Shown here in pieces: positions 1-10,530 of a stretch of 64,000 nucleotides of DNA. Under the pieces are notes generated by a model. That model saw only the letters and a program-made list of their open reading frames with translations, was not told the DNA's origin and did no database searches. Numbering within the stretch: position 1 is the stretch's first letter; each line of letters begins with the position of its first letter. This DNA comes from Diatrype stigma (Eukaryota; Ascomycota; Sordariomycetes; Xylariales; Diatrypaceae): NCBI GenBank assembly GCA_022225965.2, contig JAKJXP020000038.1, positions 310,001 through 374,000 of the forward strand, given 5' to 3'. The position numbers and the translations under genes were made by a program.

Positions 1-1205
1 CATAGGACGTTCGGATGGCTGACACCCATGAGAACTGCGATTTCTTGTTGTAGCCCATCTGTCTTCGACCTCTCCTCCATGCCAGGTTGCTTTGTAAATA
101 TCTTCACGGCATATCTTTGACCGGTCGATTTTTCAACACACAGGAAGACTTCAGCGAAATGTCCTTTTCCTAGTTTCTCAAGGAGGGTGTATTGCTGCAA
201 GAAGGCGCTTGAGGCACGGCTCCGGGGGTAACGGAATATAAAGCGCGCCTTGTCCAGCACAGCGATCTCATCCTGCTCCTGCAGCTCTCGGCGTTTGTTT
301 CGCCCAACAATAGCCTCGTTTACAAAAGTGCCATTGCTGGATAGGTCCTCCAGTATGGCAACCGTGTCGTCGCCCTTGTTTTCAGTAAAAATCAAGCAGT
401 GGCGATTGGATACGATGGGATCATCAATAACAACGTCTAGTAACTCGTTAATTGCGACGGTTCAAGGGGCGATTGGATCGATAGAGCACGTACCACATTC
501 AGGATGACGACCTATTAAGTAACCACCAGCGGATGCGCCTTTTGCCTTGGTCTTCTCATAGGTCTCTTCCTGCTTTAACGCGCTTGCCGTATTCCGGACG
601 GTCCCAACAGCACCAACAGTGTCAGGCATAGGGCAAGTCGTCCGTCGCTTCATGACCACACATCTTCCGTGCCTGGGGTCCAGGGGAAAGAGATACCCCC
701 AGACTCCCTCCTTGACTTCATCCTGTACCTCGTCGGACAGCGCAGCATCTGGGTTTACGAGTTGCGAGGCGGCAAAGGCCTGGGTATCCTGTGGCGGAGA
801 AGATAAACCTTGGGATAAGCCTTGTGATATGCCTTGATCTTGGGACGGAAAGGTTTCCTCTGGCGTCCGATGTCTGACCTGGCTGGGTCTTCCCTCGGGA
901 GGCTCTGCTGTGGGCTCCTTGTATATCTCGCTGCTCTCGGCCTGGTTGGTAACGGGGGAGGGCAGTTGCTGACTATTCCGGATTATGGGTGTCTTGAGCT
1001 GGTCTGGGTTGTTGTTGGTGTTGTTGTCTGTCTTGTGCGACAGTCTCTCGGAACGGCGAGGCTTCTTGGAAAGATCGTCATCGTTGCCGACCGAGTCCTG
1101 ATAAGATACGTTAATAGAGAGCAGATGGATGGGCTCGAAGACAGGAATCGGCGCACTCTGCCACGCTTTAATTGGCTCTTCTCGCGTGGAGCCATAGCTG
1201 CTCAA
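1..1205 (-). CDS. Chk2/Rad53-type checkpoint kinase with FHA domain (5' part, runs off the left edge)
   Basis: This is the N-terminal half of a DNA-damage checkpoint Ser/Thr kinase of the Rad53/Cds1/Chk2 type. Exon 494-1205 is joined to exon 1-436 through an intron at 437-493; the splice restores the FHA core (GRHPEC followed by DVVIDD). Further FHA marks are SNRHC and LSSNGTFVN. The kinase domain then starts with a glycine loop (LGKGHFAEVF) and the ATP-binding lysine (YAVKIF); the catalytic loop lies outside the window. Upstream of the FHA domain is a cluster of SQ/TQ sites (SQDQ, ISQGLSQ, DTQAF, AASQ), the usual target of ATM/ATR-like kinases. The open frame upstream has no ATG in the right place (it can be followed to a TTG near 1205 and a little beyond), so a short 5' exon is probably missing from this model. 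Family assignment is firm; the start is not. Confidence 0.85.
437..493 (-). other. Intron in the checkpoint kinase gene
   Basis: The donor is GTACGT and the acceptor CTAG. Splicing joins TGT-G to AC-GTT and restores an uninterrupted FHA motif, whereas reading through meets a stop within the intron. Confidence 0.8.
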
Positions 1206-2753
1206 GGCGATGACTGGCGGTCGTATCCTTACGCAGCAGGCTGGTTGGTGTACAGTGAGATGGCACGGTGGTATATGCTATGATATGCTATGATAAGTGC
1301 TGATAGCGACACGAGTGTTTCGTATAAATCGGCGTATAAAATCGGCGTATAAAATCGGCGTATGATGTCAGGGTTCAGGTCAAGGTCTGTGTGAACTCGG
1401 GGTGCACACTCGGAGTACACGTAATCTGCCCGGCCTGGGGTCCGCGATAGTGAGATAGGTAGTGGGATAGTGAGAGGAATATACAGAGGCGAAGGGATTG
1501 GGGAGGACGGCAGAAAGGACTGCAGCCTAGAGTCTAGAGAAGCACGGGAGTGAGTGGTCGAGGGTTTGGCGGAGGAAAAGTCGGGCTGGCTGGCTGGCTG
1601 GCTGCTAAACAATTGACTACACGACTCAAATAGGAAATGAGAGCTTTGGGGGCTAGGACTGGTATCTCGCTAGGACTAGGTACCTACATACCTAGGGCTG
1701 CTAGGTAGGCTGTGGGTGAGTGAGTATGTAGCTGCGCTTGTACGAAGAGTCAGCTAACTGCCCAGTCAGCCAGTATACCTATACCTACTAGGTAGTCGAC
1801 TATAGCTGCAGGCTGCTGCGGCAGTGCGGGTCCCTCAAGGACTGACTTCACACTAGGGTAGGTAGGTACCGAGGTGTTGTATGTACGAGCGAGCGGGTGA
1901 GTTGAAGCTTGTCTCCATGCTAGACTTCGGTAGGATCAGATGACACTTAATCGAAGTACTAGAGTACCTAGACCAATATTCGGGCCCCCAATATTCAGAC
2001 TGTCAGTCATTCTTCCTTCTAAGCCTTAGTTAGGCCAACTCTTAGGACGAACCATCAAATATCACTATATATACCGAGCTGCCCGGGAGCTTCATGAGCG
2101 CCACCTGAACGAGCAATGACTCCGACGAATGATGATTTCCTGGTTCCCTACCCTATGATGTCGCCAGCGACAGACCGTTGCGACACCTGATCTCACGTTT
2201 CAATATCTCGTATGCGTTCTACATACTTCGCACTTCGCACACAGCCGCACTGAGGAGGGGCATGAAGTGATGAACTACAGGTCCTGAGGCCCCATTCAGG
2301 TGACAATTCCTTGATTCGGGGGATGACTGGGCACGCGTTGGATGAGCTACCTTGCAGCCTTCCAAGGTTGTCACTCACTACCAAGAGACAGAGCTTGCAA
2401 TGCCACTTGCAGTGCCACTTGCAGTGCCACCTGATGAGATCACCCATGAACGATAACCCATGAACGAGGTGGGTCCGCACTCTATCCGCTTTCGAACCGC
2501 AGCTCTCAGTCCCTCAATCCACCATGGTTCGCGCCCCAGTCACGGATCTCATCTCTCCTGGCTTTTATTGATTATTTCTATACGTAGTATAGGAACCATG
2601 GTCTGAACTATACCCTTAGTCTAGTCCTTTCTCACAACAGATGAAGCTCGATATCAAGCACCAGATCATCAGTCCTCATTATTCTCACGCCAGAGTATCG
2701 CGACAGAGCTAACCTAGCATTCGGGTCTCCAACTCCACATTCTCAGCCTTGAT
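1206..2753. other. Intergenic region, no supported gene
   Basis: This is the upstream region of the checkpoint kinase and the downstream region of the next minus-strand gene. It holds short low-complexity elements: a GGCT run near 1583-1603, three TATAAAATCGGCG units at about 1324-1361, repeated CCTAGGTA-type motifs at 1675-1800, and a 12-bp tandem repeat at 2394-2432. The unplaced first exon of the kinase gene may lie at its left end. No protein-like frame was recognised. Confidence 0.6.
2394..2432. repeat. 12-bp tandem repeat, about three copies
   Basis: The unit TGCCACTTGCAG is repeated from 2401, with the third copy diverging at its end (CCACCTGA). It is non-coding as far as can be seen. 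Confidence 0.8.
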
Positions 2754-4079
2754 CTATCTCTTGAGGTTCTCCCTCTTCCTATCTTTCTTGCTTTCATCCG
2801 AGCCGATCTTGAGACCTGACTTCGCTTTGGATATGATGTTCCTTACTATCGGGACTGGCGACGCTCTGCTGGGCTCCTCCGCCCTACGAGCCTCATGCTG
2901 CTGCATGAAGCTATTACTACCATCACCCCTGTGAGAGGCGGTAGATGCAGGCCGGAAGAACTCCGCCAAGATTGATATGCCGGATGACCGGCGCTTCTGC
3001 TTCTTGTCTGCATCGTCGTCGTCCTCGAAGACACTCTGCTGCGAGTAGTCGGAGTTCGTGCCTGGAGGGAACGGCGTCTTGACGTAATTCTCTGCTAGCG
3101 GCCGCTCGCTCAGTTTCAGCGGTGGTGGTGCATGCCGTTGGTTAGATGCACCTGTTCGGTGGTGAGAGAAGCTGTCAACGTTCGCACCCGTGAAGGTTAC
3201 TTTGCGCTCCTCGGCTGCCGAGTCCCTCCCTGTAAGGCCGTGGCCATAAGAGTCGTGTTGTACTTCGTTCGGAGGCTGGGGCGGATACGCTGCCGATCCT
3301 TCAGCCGTCCGCCCTTGACTGCTGCTACTAGTCGAGTCCCCAACGTCGGGCCCTGGTTCACCAGAGTCCCTCGCATCTACTGTCCCACCCCCTGGGCTGC
3401 CGGGGTCACTATATCTAAAGTTGATTTTCTGCACCCGAGGGTGCAGCAGCTCTGTCTGAGCAACCAACGGCCGGAAACCTAGCGTGGTTTCGTTTGGTCT
3501 GCTGTCTGCTTGCGAAGGGTGCCGTCCCTCTATCCCAGCCGGGTGTATCTCCTTTGACGAGCGGTCGATATCTGATACGACTGCGTCGCAACTGTGTATA
3601 GAACCGGTCGGCGAAAGCGGTGAGACATCGAACTGGTAATGCGAGTTCGTCCCGGATGGAGGTGTCAATATCGGACTGACTCCGGGGTCATCAGTGTTGA
3701 TCTTTAGAACCTTATGCTCAGGCCATCGTGGCTGGGGAGAAACGATCTCGTCTTCTTGGCCTTGTGGTTTGGGCAGGTCTGTCACTATACCAGGTGGGCG
3801 AACCATCTTCAGAGCTGATTCATCTACTGAGCCAGAAAAGTTCGTACTAGACCGGGCGTCGTCTTGAGCACCTCCGATCAGATGGTGTTGTGTCAGCACT
3901 TGAGAGCCTTGGTCCGAATCGTAGATAGACGAGGAACTCGATGAAGGCGGTGGAGGAAGCGGCCTTGTGGCATAATTCGGTAGGTCTTTGGGCGGCGGGA
4001 AGTAATTCTTCCTAGTTGGTTTCCATCCCATCTCTCGTAGAGTTCGACCAGGTTGGTCACTATTCCCTTCTGTTCCCAT
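2754..4079 (-). CDS. Disordered Ser/Pro-rich fungal protein of unknown function
   Basis: A single open frame of 441 codons starts at an ATG. The product is almost entirely low-complexity: Pro-rich (RPLPPPPSSSSSS), many Ser/Thr and acidic residues, and a strongly basic C-terminus (SKKDRKRENLKR). One stretch looks ordered and conserved in style (PPLKLSERPLAENYVKTPFP), followed by an acidic patch and KKQKRRSSGISILAEFFRP. There is no signal peptide, membrane segment or enzyme motif. It resembles the unnamed cytoplasmic or cell-cortex proteins common in Pezizomycotina. Coding status is likely, because a frame of this length with biased composition is unlikely by chance. I do not recognise the family and assign no function. 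Confidence 0.65.
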   Translation of the reverse strand: MGTEGNSDQPGRTLREMGWKPTRKNYFPPPKDLPNYATRPLPPPPSSSSSSIYDSDQGSQVLTQHHLIGGAQDDARSSTNFSGSVDESALKMVRPPGIVTDLPKPQGQEDEIVSPQPRWPEHKVLKINTDDPGVSPILTPPSGTNSHYQFDVSPLSPTGSIHSCDAVVSDIDRSSKEIHPAGIEGRHPSQADSRPNETTLGFRPLVAQTELLHPRVQKINFRYSDPGSPGGGTVDARDSGEPGPDVGDSTSSSSQGRTAEGSAAYPPQPPNEVQHDSYGHGLTGRDSAAEERKVTFTGANVDSFSHHRTGASNQRHAPPPLKLSERPLAENYVKTPFPPGTNSDYSQQSVFEDDDDADKKQKRRSSGISILAEFFRPASTASHRGDGSNSFMQQHEARRAEEPSRASPVPIVRNIISKAKSGLKIGSDESKKDRKRENLKR

Positions 4080-5245
4080 GGTATAATAGTAGCTGAAGAA
4101 GATCCCTTCGAACTGCCAAAGTCTATTATTGAGGTGCTATTGTGCGCATCTCGGTAATCGCCAGCTTAGGTCGCCACGTTACGAGAGAACAATGGGTGAG
4201 CATGTGGGTCATAAGTATAGGGGCTGTTTTCGGATCCGGCCTATCAATGTCTTTGTCACCCATGAACAAAGACATGAACAAATCAAGTCTTCATAATCCG
4301 CCCTGTTCTGGGAAAACACCTACGACATCGATTAAAGTCCCTCGTACTTCTTTACATACGGCGTTCTGACCAGAGACCGAACCTACCTCATAATTCCAAT
4401 GTTTTAGCGACAATTGAGTTTACATCTTTCTGGCCAAGGAGATGAATATTGCCTTGACAGATTCCCTTTATTCCACTTAGGTCTCGGTCCTGAGACTATG
4501 TCTAGGTATCTTCATAGATGCAGTTTGTCGCCGGGAACTCAAAGTGATACGGATGCCAAGTTGTGTTGGATTCCAATGATGACAATAGTGATGACGTGTA
4601 GTTCTAGATGGAGACGACATGGCTATGCTACGACGAACCTTACATAGGGCTTCAGGCCATTCGCATAAGCCATTATATATTCCACAAGATCATACAGGGT
4701 ACTCTGCTGTGATTGCGTTAACTGACGGAAAGCTTTCCCATTCCCTCATTGGTTCCCGCAAGGGGTACACAATGGTAAGCGGACTCCCCCCCCCCCCCCC
4801 CAAAATAGGGGTAACTGAGCCGTCCGAGCACTCGATACTCCGTAGCTTCTCCCTTTACATTTCATAAATACGCCACCAGGGTTAAGTTTATCTGGCTCTA
4901 CTAATATTCTATGGCTCGCCTTCCAAGATATCATCGATTCCTGCCAGAAGACTAGACGTTACCATCTTGAGATATCGTACAGGACAGAAGCACGACCTAT
5001 GCATGCCACAATGTCTAGCCCCTTATCAATGAGGCATCAGATTCTTGAAGGGGTGGAATCACTAGATAGTGTGGCTCAAAGATAAAATCAATAAATATAT
5101 TAAGTGTAATATAATCGTCAAATACGACCAGAACCCCCCCCCCTTGCAACACCCAACCAAGCTGTCGATACACGACTAACCATAGATCACGGACAGCAGC
5201 CAGCTCTCACGAGAAGACCACCTCGAGCGGTAGCAAGCGCAACAC
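4080..5245. other. Intergenic region with two poly-C tracts
   Basis: Several short frames of 60-90 codons occur on both strands, but none has recognisable protein character or splice partners. The notable elements are an uninterrupted run of 16 C at 4786-4801 and one of 10 C at 5134-5143. Confidence 0.6.
4786..4801. repeat. Poly-C homopolymer, 16 nt
   Basis: An uninterrupted run of C on the + strand in non-coding DNA. The length may be imprecise if the assembly is affected by homopolymer error. Confidence 0.9.
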
Positions 5246-5953
5246 CTAGTAAGCGCGCAGGGTGATGGCCAAGCAGTCGGTGTTGGGGAGGTTAGCCGGG
5301 TCGGGGTTGACCCCGTAGAACAAGTTGAACGTGCCGTAGACTCCGCAAGCCCAGAATCCTAGTAGTGATATTAGCCAGCCCGCCCTTACTTTATATCTCT
5401 CTTCGTCGTCCCATTGCCGTCATCTCATGGCTCTGTAGGAAGGAAGGGAGGAAGAAACATCAAACAACATACCATCAGCCGAGCCGTTGTAGAGCAGCGT
5501 CTCGTTAGCAACCGCGAACCCGGTGACGCTATCCCCGGGCTTCGAGAAGACCTGACCGACGGTGCCGGCGGGGACCTCGGGGATGACGACGCCGTAGGGG
5601 TACTGAGCCCCGGGGAGGTCTAAGAAGAAGAAGGAAGAAAAAAGAATCGTCAGTCATATATAGAGAGAGAGCAAAACGTAAGAAAGGAAAAGGGTGAGTT
5701 GGGCGGGCGAGGGGCTGTACCTACCGAAGAGAAGCTCGGTGCCGTTCAGGTAGGCAGGGTCCGCCTGGTAGACCGACGGCCGCTGGATCTGGATGGCGTT
5801 GGTGCCGGCGGCGACGTGGGCGTTGACGACGGCCCAGTCCTGCAGCGCGAGGTCGGCGGTGTAGGCGTGCAGGCCGAAGTCCGTGGTGGCGACGGCGGGG
5901 GCCGCGACGGCGGCGCCTGCGAGGGCGAGGGCGGTGGCGAGGATGGTGTACAT
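5246..5953 (-). CDS. Small secreted protein, possibly cell-wall protein of the PhiA/IgE-binding type
   Basis: Three exons (5725-5953, 5473-5619, 5246-5358) are joined by introns at 5620-5724 and 5359-5472. Both splices keep frame and give a 162-residue protein. The first roughly 18 residues are a clear signal peptide (MYTILATALALAGAAVAA, then a Pro/Val/Ala cleavage region). The mature part is mixed beta-like sequence with N-glycosylation sites (NGT, NET, NGS) and two cysteines near the C-terminus (FWACGVYG and NTDCLAI). Size, N-terminal signal and the FWACGVYG...DCLAI ending loosely resemble fungal PhiA-like cell-wall proteins, but this is a weak impression. A secreted or cell-wall location is well supported; the family is tentative. 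Confidence 0.7.
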
Positions 5954-7517
5954 GTTTTCGGTTGGTTTGTTAGGTATTACGGCGCAAGCGAAAGTCTTCG
6001 ACGAAAGTAATCTTTGATGATGATGAAGCAAGCGAGTGATAGCTAGAGACTGCAATGAGACTGGTGATGGATGGTGAGAGATGAGATGGAGTGAAAGATG
6101 TTGGATCCGCGGGATCACAGCAGGATTTATATACGTTCGTTCGACGTTCGAGACGTGCCCATGTAGCTGCAGTCGCCGTCGCCGTCGCCATCGCCGTGAC
6201 CCATCCTCGCTCTCCTGGTAGTGATTCAGCATTCAACATGCTTGTTAGCGTAAGCTGCTCTCGTGGTTAGTTGAGCATTGTAATACGACACGAACTTAGT
6301 AGTATTGCTGACTTCGCTCGTATTCATTTGAATACCATGACCTGCAGCATATCCATATCCATATCCATGAGCTGGAAAACCATAGATTGATTCAGGGGCA
6401 TTCCATACATGGCTGCCAATGTAAGCGACTGACACAGGGGCTATGTCTACGTTGAGCCCGCTATTTCCTCAAGCGCTGACTTCGTGTTGCAGGTAGCCCA
6501 TCGCAGAACTGATGCCGCTGACGCCAGCGTCCATACCGGCCGTGTCCGGTTGTATGATGGGTTCAAGCATTGGTTAAGCAGCCATCTCTCTACAGGTTAC
6601 GAACTAGTTTCATGGACATGTATTATTCCCATGTACTTCGATTAGAGTGACTAACCCTTCTCTATTTTTACCACCACTTGTCATGAAATATTGGAAACTC
6701 CCCTCTCTTCCCACAAGGTATTAACCCTCGAGCTTTGCCTTTTCATGTTATATACTTTGACTGTGTATACTCTGACTGTAGCTGGCAATACAGTTTTGCA
6801 CACAGGCGGGGCCAAAGCTTCAAAACTTCGAAGCCGATGCTTTAGCTAGTGGCTACAAATCCGTTAAACCCGGGATACGGGGATTTCTACCGATTCCTCC
6901 GGAACGGGCCGAGTTTCTGGAAATGGAGTTCCGATGTGGAACACCGAATAACCGAAGCCCCACACCATACCTAAAGTAGGTAGGTAGGTACCCACATTCC
7001 ACCTACCTATCTGGACCTTTGGGGTGCCCTTTGGGTGCGCGAAGCTGCGAAGGACGTTCGATGCTAGTTATGACTTTCCTTAGTCCTTTAGTTATTACGT
7101 ACTTACGTACTATATCCCTCGGCCCTTGGATGCACTTACACCTCCTATAGTATAGTGCTTGTAGTGCTTGTTAAATACTACCTACTTGAGTCCTAGGTAA
7201 TATCAAAGCACTAAGCATACCGTGCTCACTTGACGCTCATCGCATCTTCTAGTGAATCTAGTCGTCTCTTGACGATGAGTGATGTTCCCATCGTTGACCC
7301 CTCTAATGAGACGTCATTATCCCCCGAGCCCACTTCGCACTCCCTAGGCGAACCTGGGAGCTCCGAGGTCCTCCAGCACCTCCGCGAATCAACGACAACC
7401 TCCAGAACATCCTCTAGCCCTCCCGTCGATCTCGCCCTGTCCCTCAACTCCTTACAGGAACAGGAACAGGAAGGACCGGAGTTCCCATTAGCTTCATATT
7501 ATTGGGAACCGTCCACA
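5954..7517. other. Divergent intergenic region between the secreted protein and the Nudix hydrolase
   Basis: It carries the promoters of the two flanking divergent genes. An open frame from 7275 to 7517 continues in frame into the Nudix gene and may be a longer N-terminus. Short CATATC and TAGGTAGG repeats occur at about 6350-6368 and 6975-6992. No other gene is supported. Confidence 0.5.
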
Positions 7518-9078
7518 ATGGCCCCCCTCAACGCAATATCCGCGGTCAGTATAAGTCTTGCTCTAGCTCCGTAGCCAGCTACATGTGCACATGATCCATG
7601 CTACTATTATCTCATATGATCCCTGCCCTGTCCCGTTACGGATACACGTAACGTTCAAGTACATGTATTGAATAAAATGCAAAATTGCTCATACGATCAA
7701 AAGGCCGCCATCGCCCGCCTCCGCGCTTACAAGCCTCCGCCGTTCCCGACATGGGACCGCTTACACGTGAGCCGCCGTGCCGCCGTGCTCGTGCTGCTGT
7801 TTGCGGACCGCAGAGGTGACTTGAAGGTCGTCATCACGATGCGCGCGGCGAGCCTGCGGAGTTTTCCCGGTACGGGATCCCCCCCTTCCCAAAATAACCA
7901 ACGGGTCTGATCCGATCCGATCCGATCCGGCCAATTTTGATTACGGCTTTCTTACTTACCTACGTTGTACCTACCACAGGACATGCCGCATTCCCCGGCG
8001 GTAAGGCGGACACGCCGCACGAGACACCATGTAAGTAGCTTGCCGCATCCCCCCATTCCCTTCGCACCCCATTTTACAAGCAAAGCAAGCATGCTTGTCG
8101 GCCCAAGCCGTTACGTTACGTACGTAGTATTAGTGTAAAGCAGAACGCGGGCTGACAAAAGGGAACGAAAACGCGGCGGCCGCCCGTGCCTCCCCTCCCA
8201 AAATCAAAAAAGACCAGATCGCGCGGCGCGAGGCCTGGGAAGAGATCGGGCTCCCGATGGACGACGGCCGGCTCCCCAAGCCGTTCCGCATCGAGCCGCT
8301 GTGCGAGCTGCCGTGCAGCCTGGCGCGGACCGAGGTCGTGGTGCGGCCGTGCGTCGCCTTCCTGCACTCGGACGACGGCCTGCAGCGTGAGGACGGTATT
8401 GGTGGTGGTGGTGGTGGTGCTAGCCGGCCGAGCCCCACCGTCGAGGAAAGCATGATGCCGCAGCTCGACGCCAAGGAAGTGGCCGCCGTGTTCTCGGCGC
8501 CGTTCCACAACTTCCTCAAAAGCCGGGACGAACAGGTCCCGGCCATCGGCGGGGATAGTACTAGGAATGCTGTCGATAACAATGGTGGTGGTGGTGGTGG
8601 TAGCAGCGAGGCTGCGCCGCTGCCGCCTCCTGGCGAGTGGTACAACGGCCGCTGGGCGCAGTGGCACGGCGAGCCGTGGCGGGTGCACAACTTTTTCGTG
8701 CCGGTGAACTCCCAGGAAGTCACGCGACCTCGGCGGAAGAGAAGCGGCAGCGGCAGCGGCAGCAGCAGTGGTGGACGCGATAACGACAACGACAACGACG
8801 GTGGGGAGAGCGGGCAGAAGGCGGCGCTGGCGGGCGAGCTGCTGAAGGAACAGGCACCGCAGCGGTTCCTGGTCTGGGGGTTCACGGGCCGGATCCTCGT
8901 GGACGCGGCGCGGGTCGCGTACGCCGAGGAGCCCGAGTTCGAGCACAACGCGCACTTCGGCGACGAGGCCATAATCGCGCAGCTCGAGGCCGAGGGCCGT
9001 CTGCCCGAGAAGAAGCGCCGGCCGACCGAGGTGGGGCTGGAGGCCACCCGGGAGGTCGTCAACGAGACGAAGATATAG
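7518..9078 (+). CDS. PCD1: Nudix hydrolase of the Pcd1 type (peroxisomal CoA diphosphatase family)
   Basis: Four exons (7518-7544, 7704-7869, 7980-8030, 8213-9078) give 369 residues. The Nudix box lies at residues about 71-95 and reads GGKADTPHETP followed by ARREAWEEIGL, with the REUXEE core and the GGKAD lead-in typical of fungal Pcd1, which hydrolyses CoA and oxidised CoA. The start MAPLNAISA has a good context (CACAATGG) and fits the family length. An in-frame ATG at 7275 would add 81 Ser/Thr-rich residues and cannot be excluded. Two runs of glycine codons (GGT repeats at about 8400-8418 and 8584-8601), plus a Ser/Gly-Asp/Asn stretch near 8740-8800, expand loops in the C-terminal half compared with a compact Nudix protein. 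No C-terminal PTS1 tripeptide is visible (it ends in NETKI). The gene converges on the copper transporter. Confidence 0.88.
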
Positions 9079-9404
9079 TCAAGGTAGATGGATGGATGGA
9101 GAAGAAGAGGGGATGGCTCGATAGATGGACCTCCATATGGGTACCTATTTTGTTTGTGTGTATGGTGAACGGATGACACCGTTCGGTATTGCATTCAAAA
9201 TAGAGACTAAAAACAACATCAGGCCTAAGCTGCAGACCTCCTCCCCTACCCTAGAGCTATATCGCCTTCCCAATCTACGCAGCCAGCCAGTCTCTTTGGC
9301 CTAGCCTTAAAACACGAAATATATATCACTCGCCGAGTCGCGTGCTTGCTCGTTCCTCATTCAATGGCTTGTTCCCCATTTAATGCTGGGATATACGGGC
9401 TTTC

Positions 9405-10530
9405 TTAATGACAAGCAGTCTCCTTCGTCGCCTTCGTGTGTGCGCCGAAGAGGAAGTAGCCTATTCCAGCACCGACGGCCACAGCAATCATCACCCAGCC
9501 GTTATAGGTCATGAACAACAGCCTTGATCCCCTTGACGTTAGCCTGTAATACCTCCCTTTTCGCTCGCTTACTCATCCGCCCGCTTTCTCCTTAGATATA
9601 TATATGTGTGTGTATACAGTCGCGAGAGCTGAACCTGCTAGCAGCTAGCAGAATGAGGTAGGGGGAGGGGGAGATTATGAAACACATGTGTACTCACATC
9701 AACATGAACGCATAGAAGTTCTGGATGCCGTACAAGACCGACTTGATCAGGCGCCTCCGCTTGCTAACCTCAACCTGGTTGCGCCCTGTCCATAGGAACG
9801 GTGTGTTCTCGTCAACAACTTGCCCGTCTTGAGGGTGGTGATTGTGGCCTTTGTTTTCAGTCGCGCAAAAAGCGCAGACGACGTCTTAGCCTGAGGAACT
9901 TCTTCTCCCTTTTTTGTCCCCCCTTGCTATCGTCCTTCCCACTGGACATTTTCTGTCTAGGAAGACGCGTGATATGCACATCGTGACATTATGACAAGGG
10001 AAGGGTTTCGAATGGGTGGTGGGCGAGTGTATAGGTACGGCCCGCAAGGTAGGTTGGCGGGGAAGGAGATCGGGATGGGAACGGGGGCAGGACGGGGTTA
10101 CGAGGAACGGGGCACTCACTCGGTCCGGAGATCTCGTCCTGCTTATCGGTCCAGGCCTCGTACCGCCTCGCCGCCTCCCGCAGTGCCTCGTAGCCGGCGC
10201 AGATGGCCACGATGGCCAAGAGCGAGAAGATCAGGGATGCGGTGCCGCGCACGTGCCACTGGGGGAAGATGATGCAAAGGTTCTTGGTGTCCCAGGTGAA
10301 GAGCATCTATAGATGTGGTCGGTCGAGGGCAAGGGCCCATTGATTATCAGCTGGCCGGTTTTGCCACAGCGGCGGGTTGATGGAGAGCGAAGCAAACGAA
10401 AAGAGTGAGTGATGTGCATTAAACTGGCTAAACTCACGTTCATGCTGCATTTGTCGCCCATGTCCATATCACCATGGCCCGCATGGCCTCCGTGGTCCAT
10501 GTCTCCGTGGTCCATGTGCGAATGGTCCAT
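9405..10530 (-). CDS. Ctr-family copper transporter
   Basis: Four exons (10438-10530, 10120-10306, 9698-9848, 9405-9522) give a 182-residue protein. The N-terminus is a His/Met/Asp-rich copper-binding stretch ([15 protein letters not shown], then [12 protein letters not shown]). The first membrane segment follows ([19 protein letters not shown]). A cytosolic loop precedes the paired second and third helices ([19 protein letters not shown] and [15 protein letters not shown]), which carry the MxxxM and GxxxG signatures of Ctr trimers. The acceptor at 9523 was chosen over an in-frame upstream AG because it gives the uninterrupted MLMLLFM. These proteins import Cu(I) at the plasma or vacuolar membrane; which one cannot be told here. 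There are no Cys-rich tails. Confidence 0.92.

Noticed and set aside
8116..9194. Long open frames on the minus strand opposite the Nudix gene
   Set aside because: They are shadows of the GC-rich coding exon on the + strand, which carries the Nudix signature and correct splices.
9523..9541. Upstream in-frame acceptor for the last copper-transporter exon
   Set aside because: It would insert six residues (LTSRGS-like) between the paired helices and break the conserved MLMLLFM continuity; the downstream AG fits the family.
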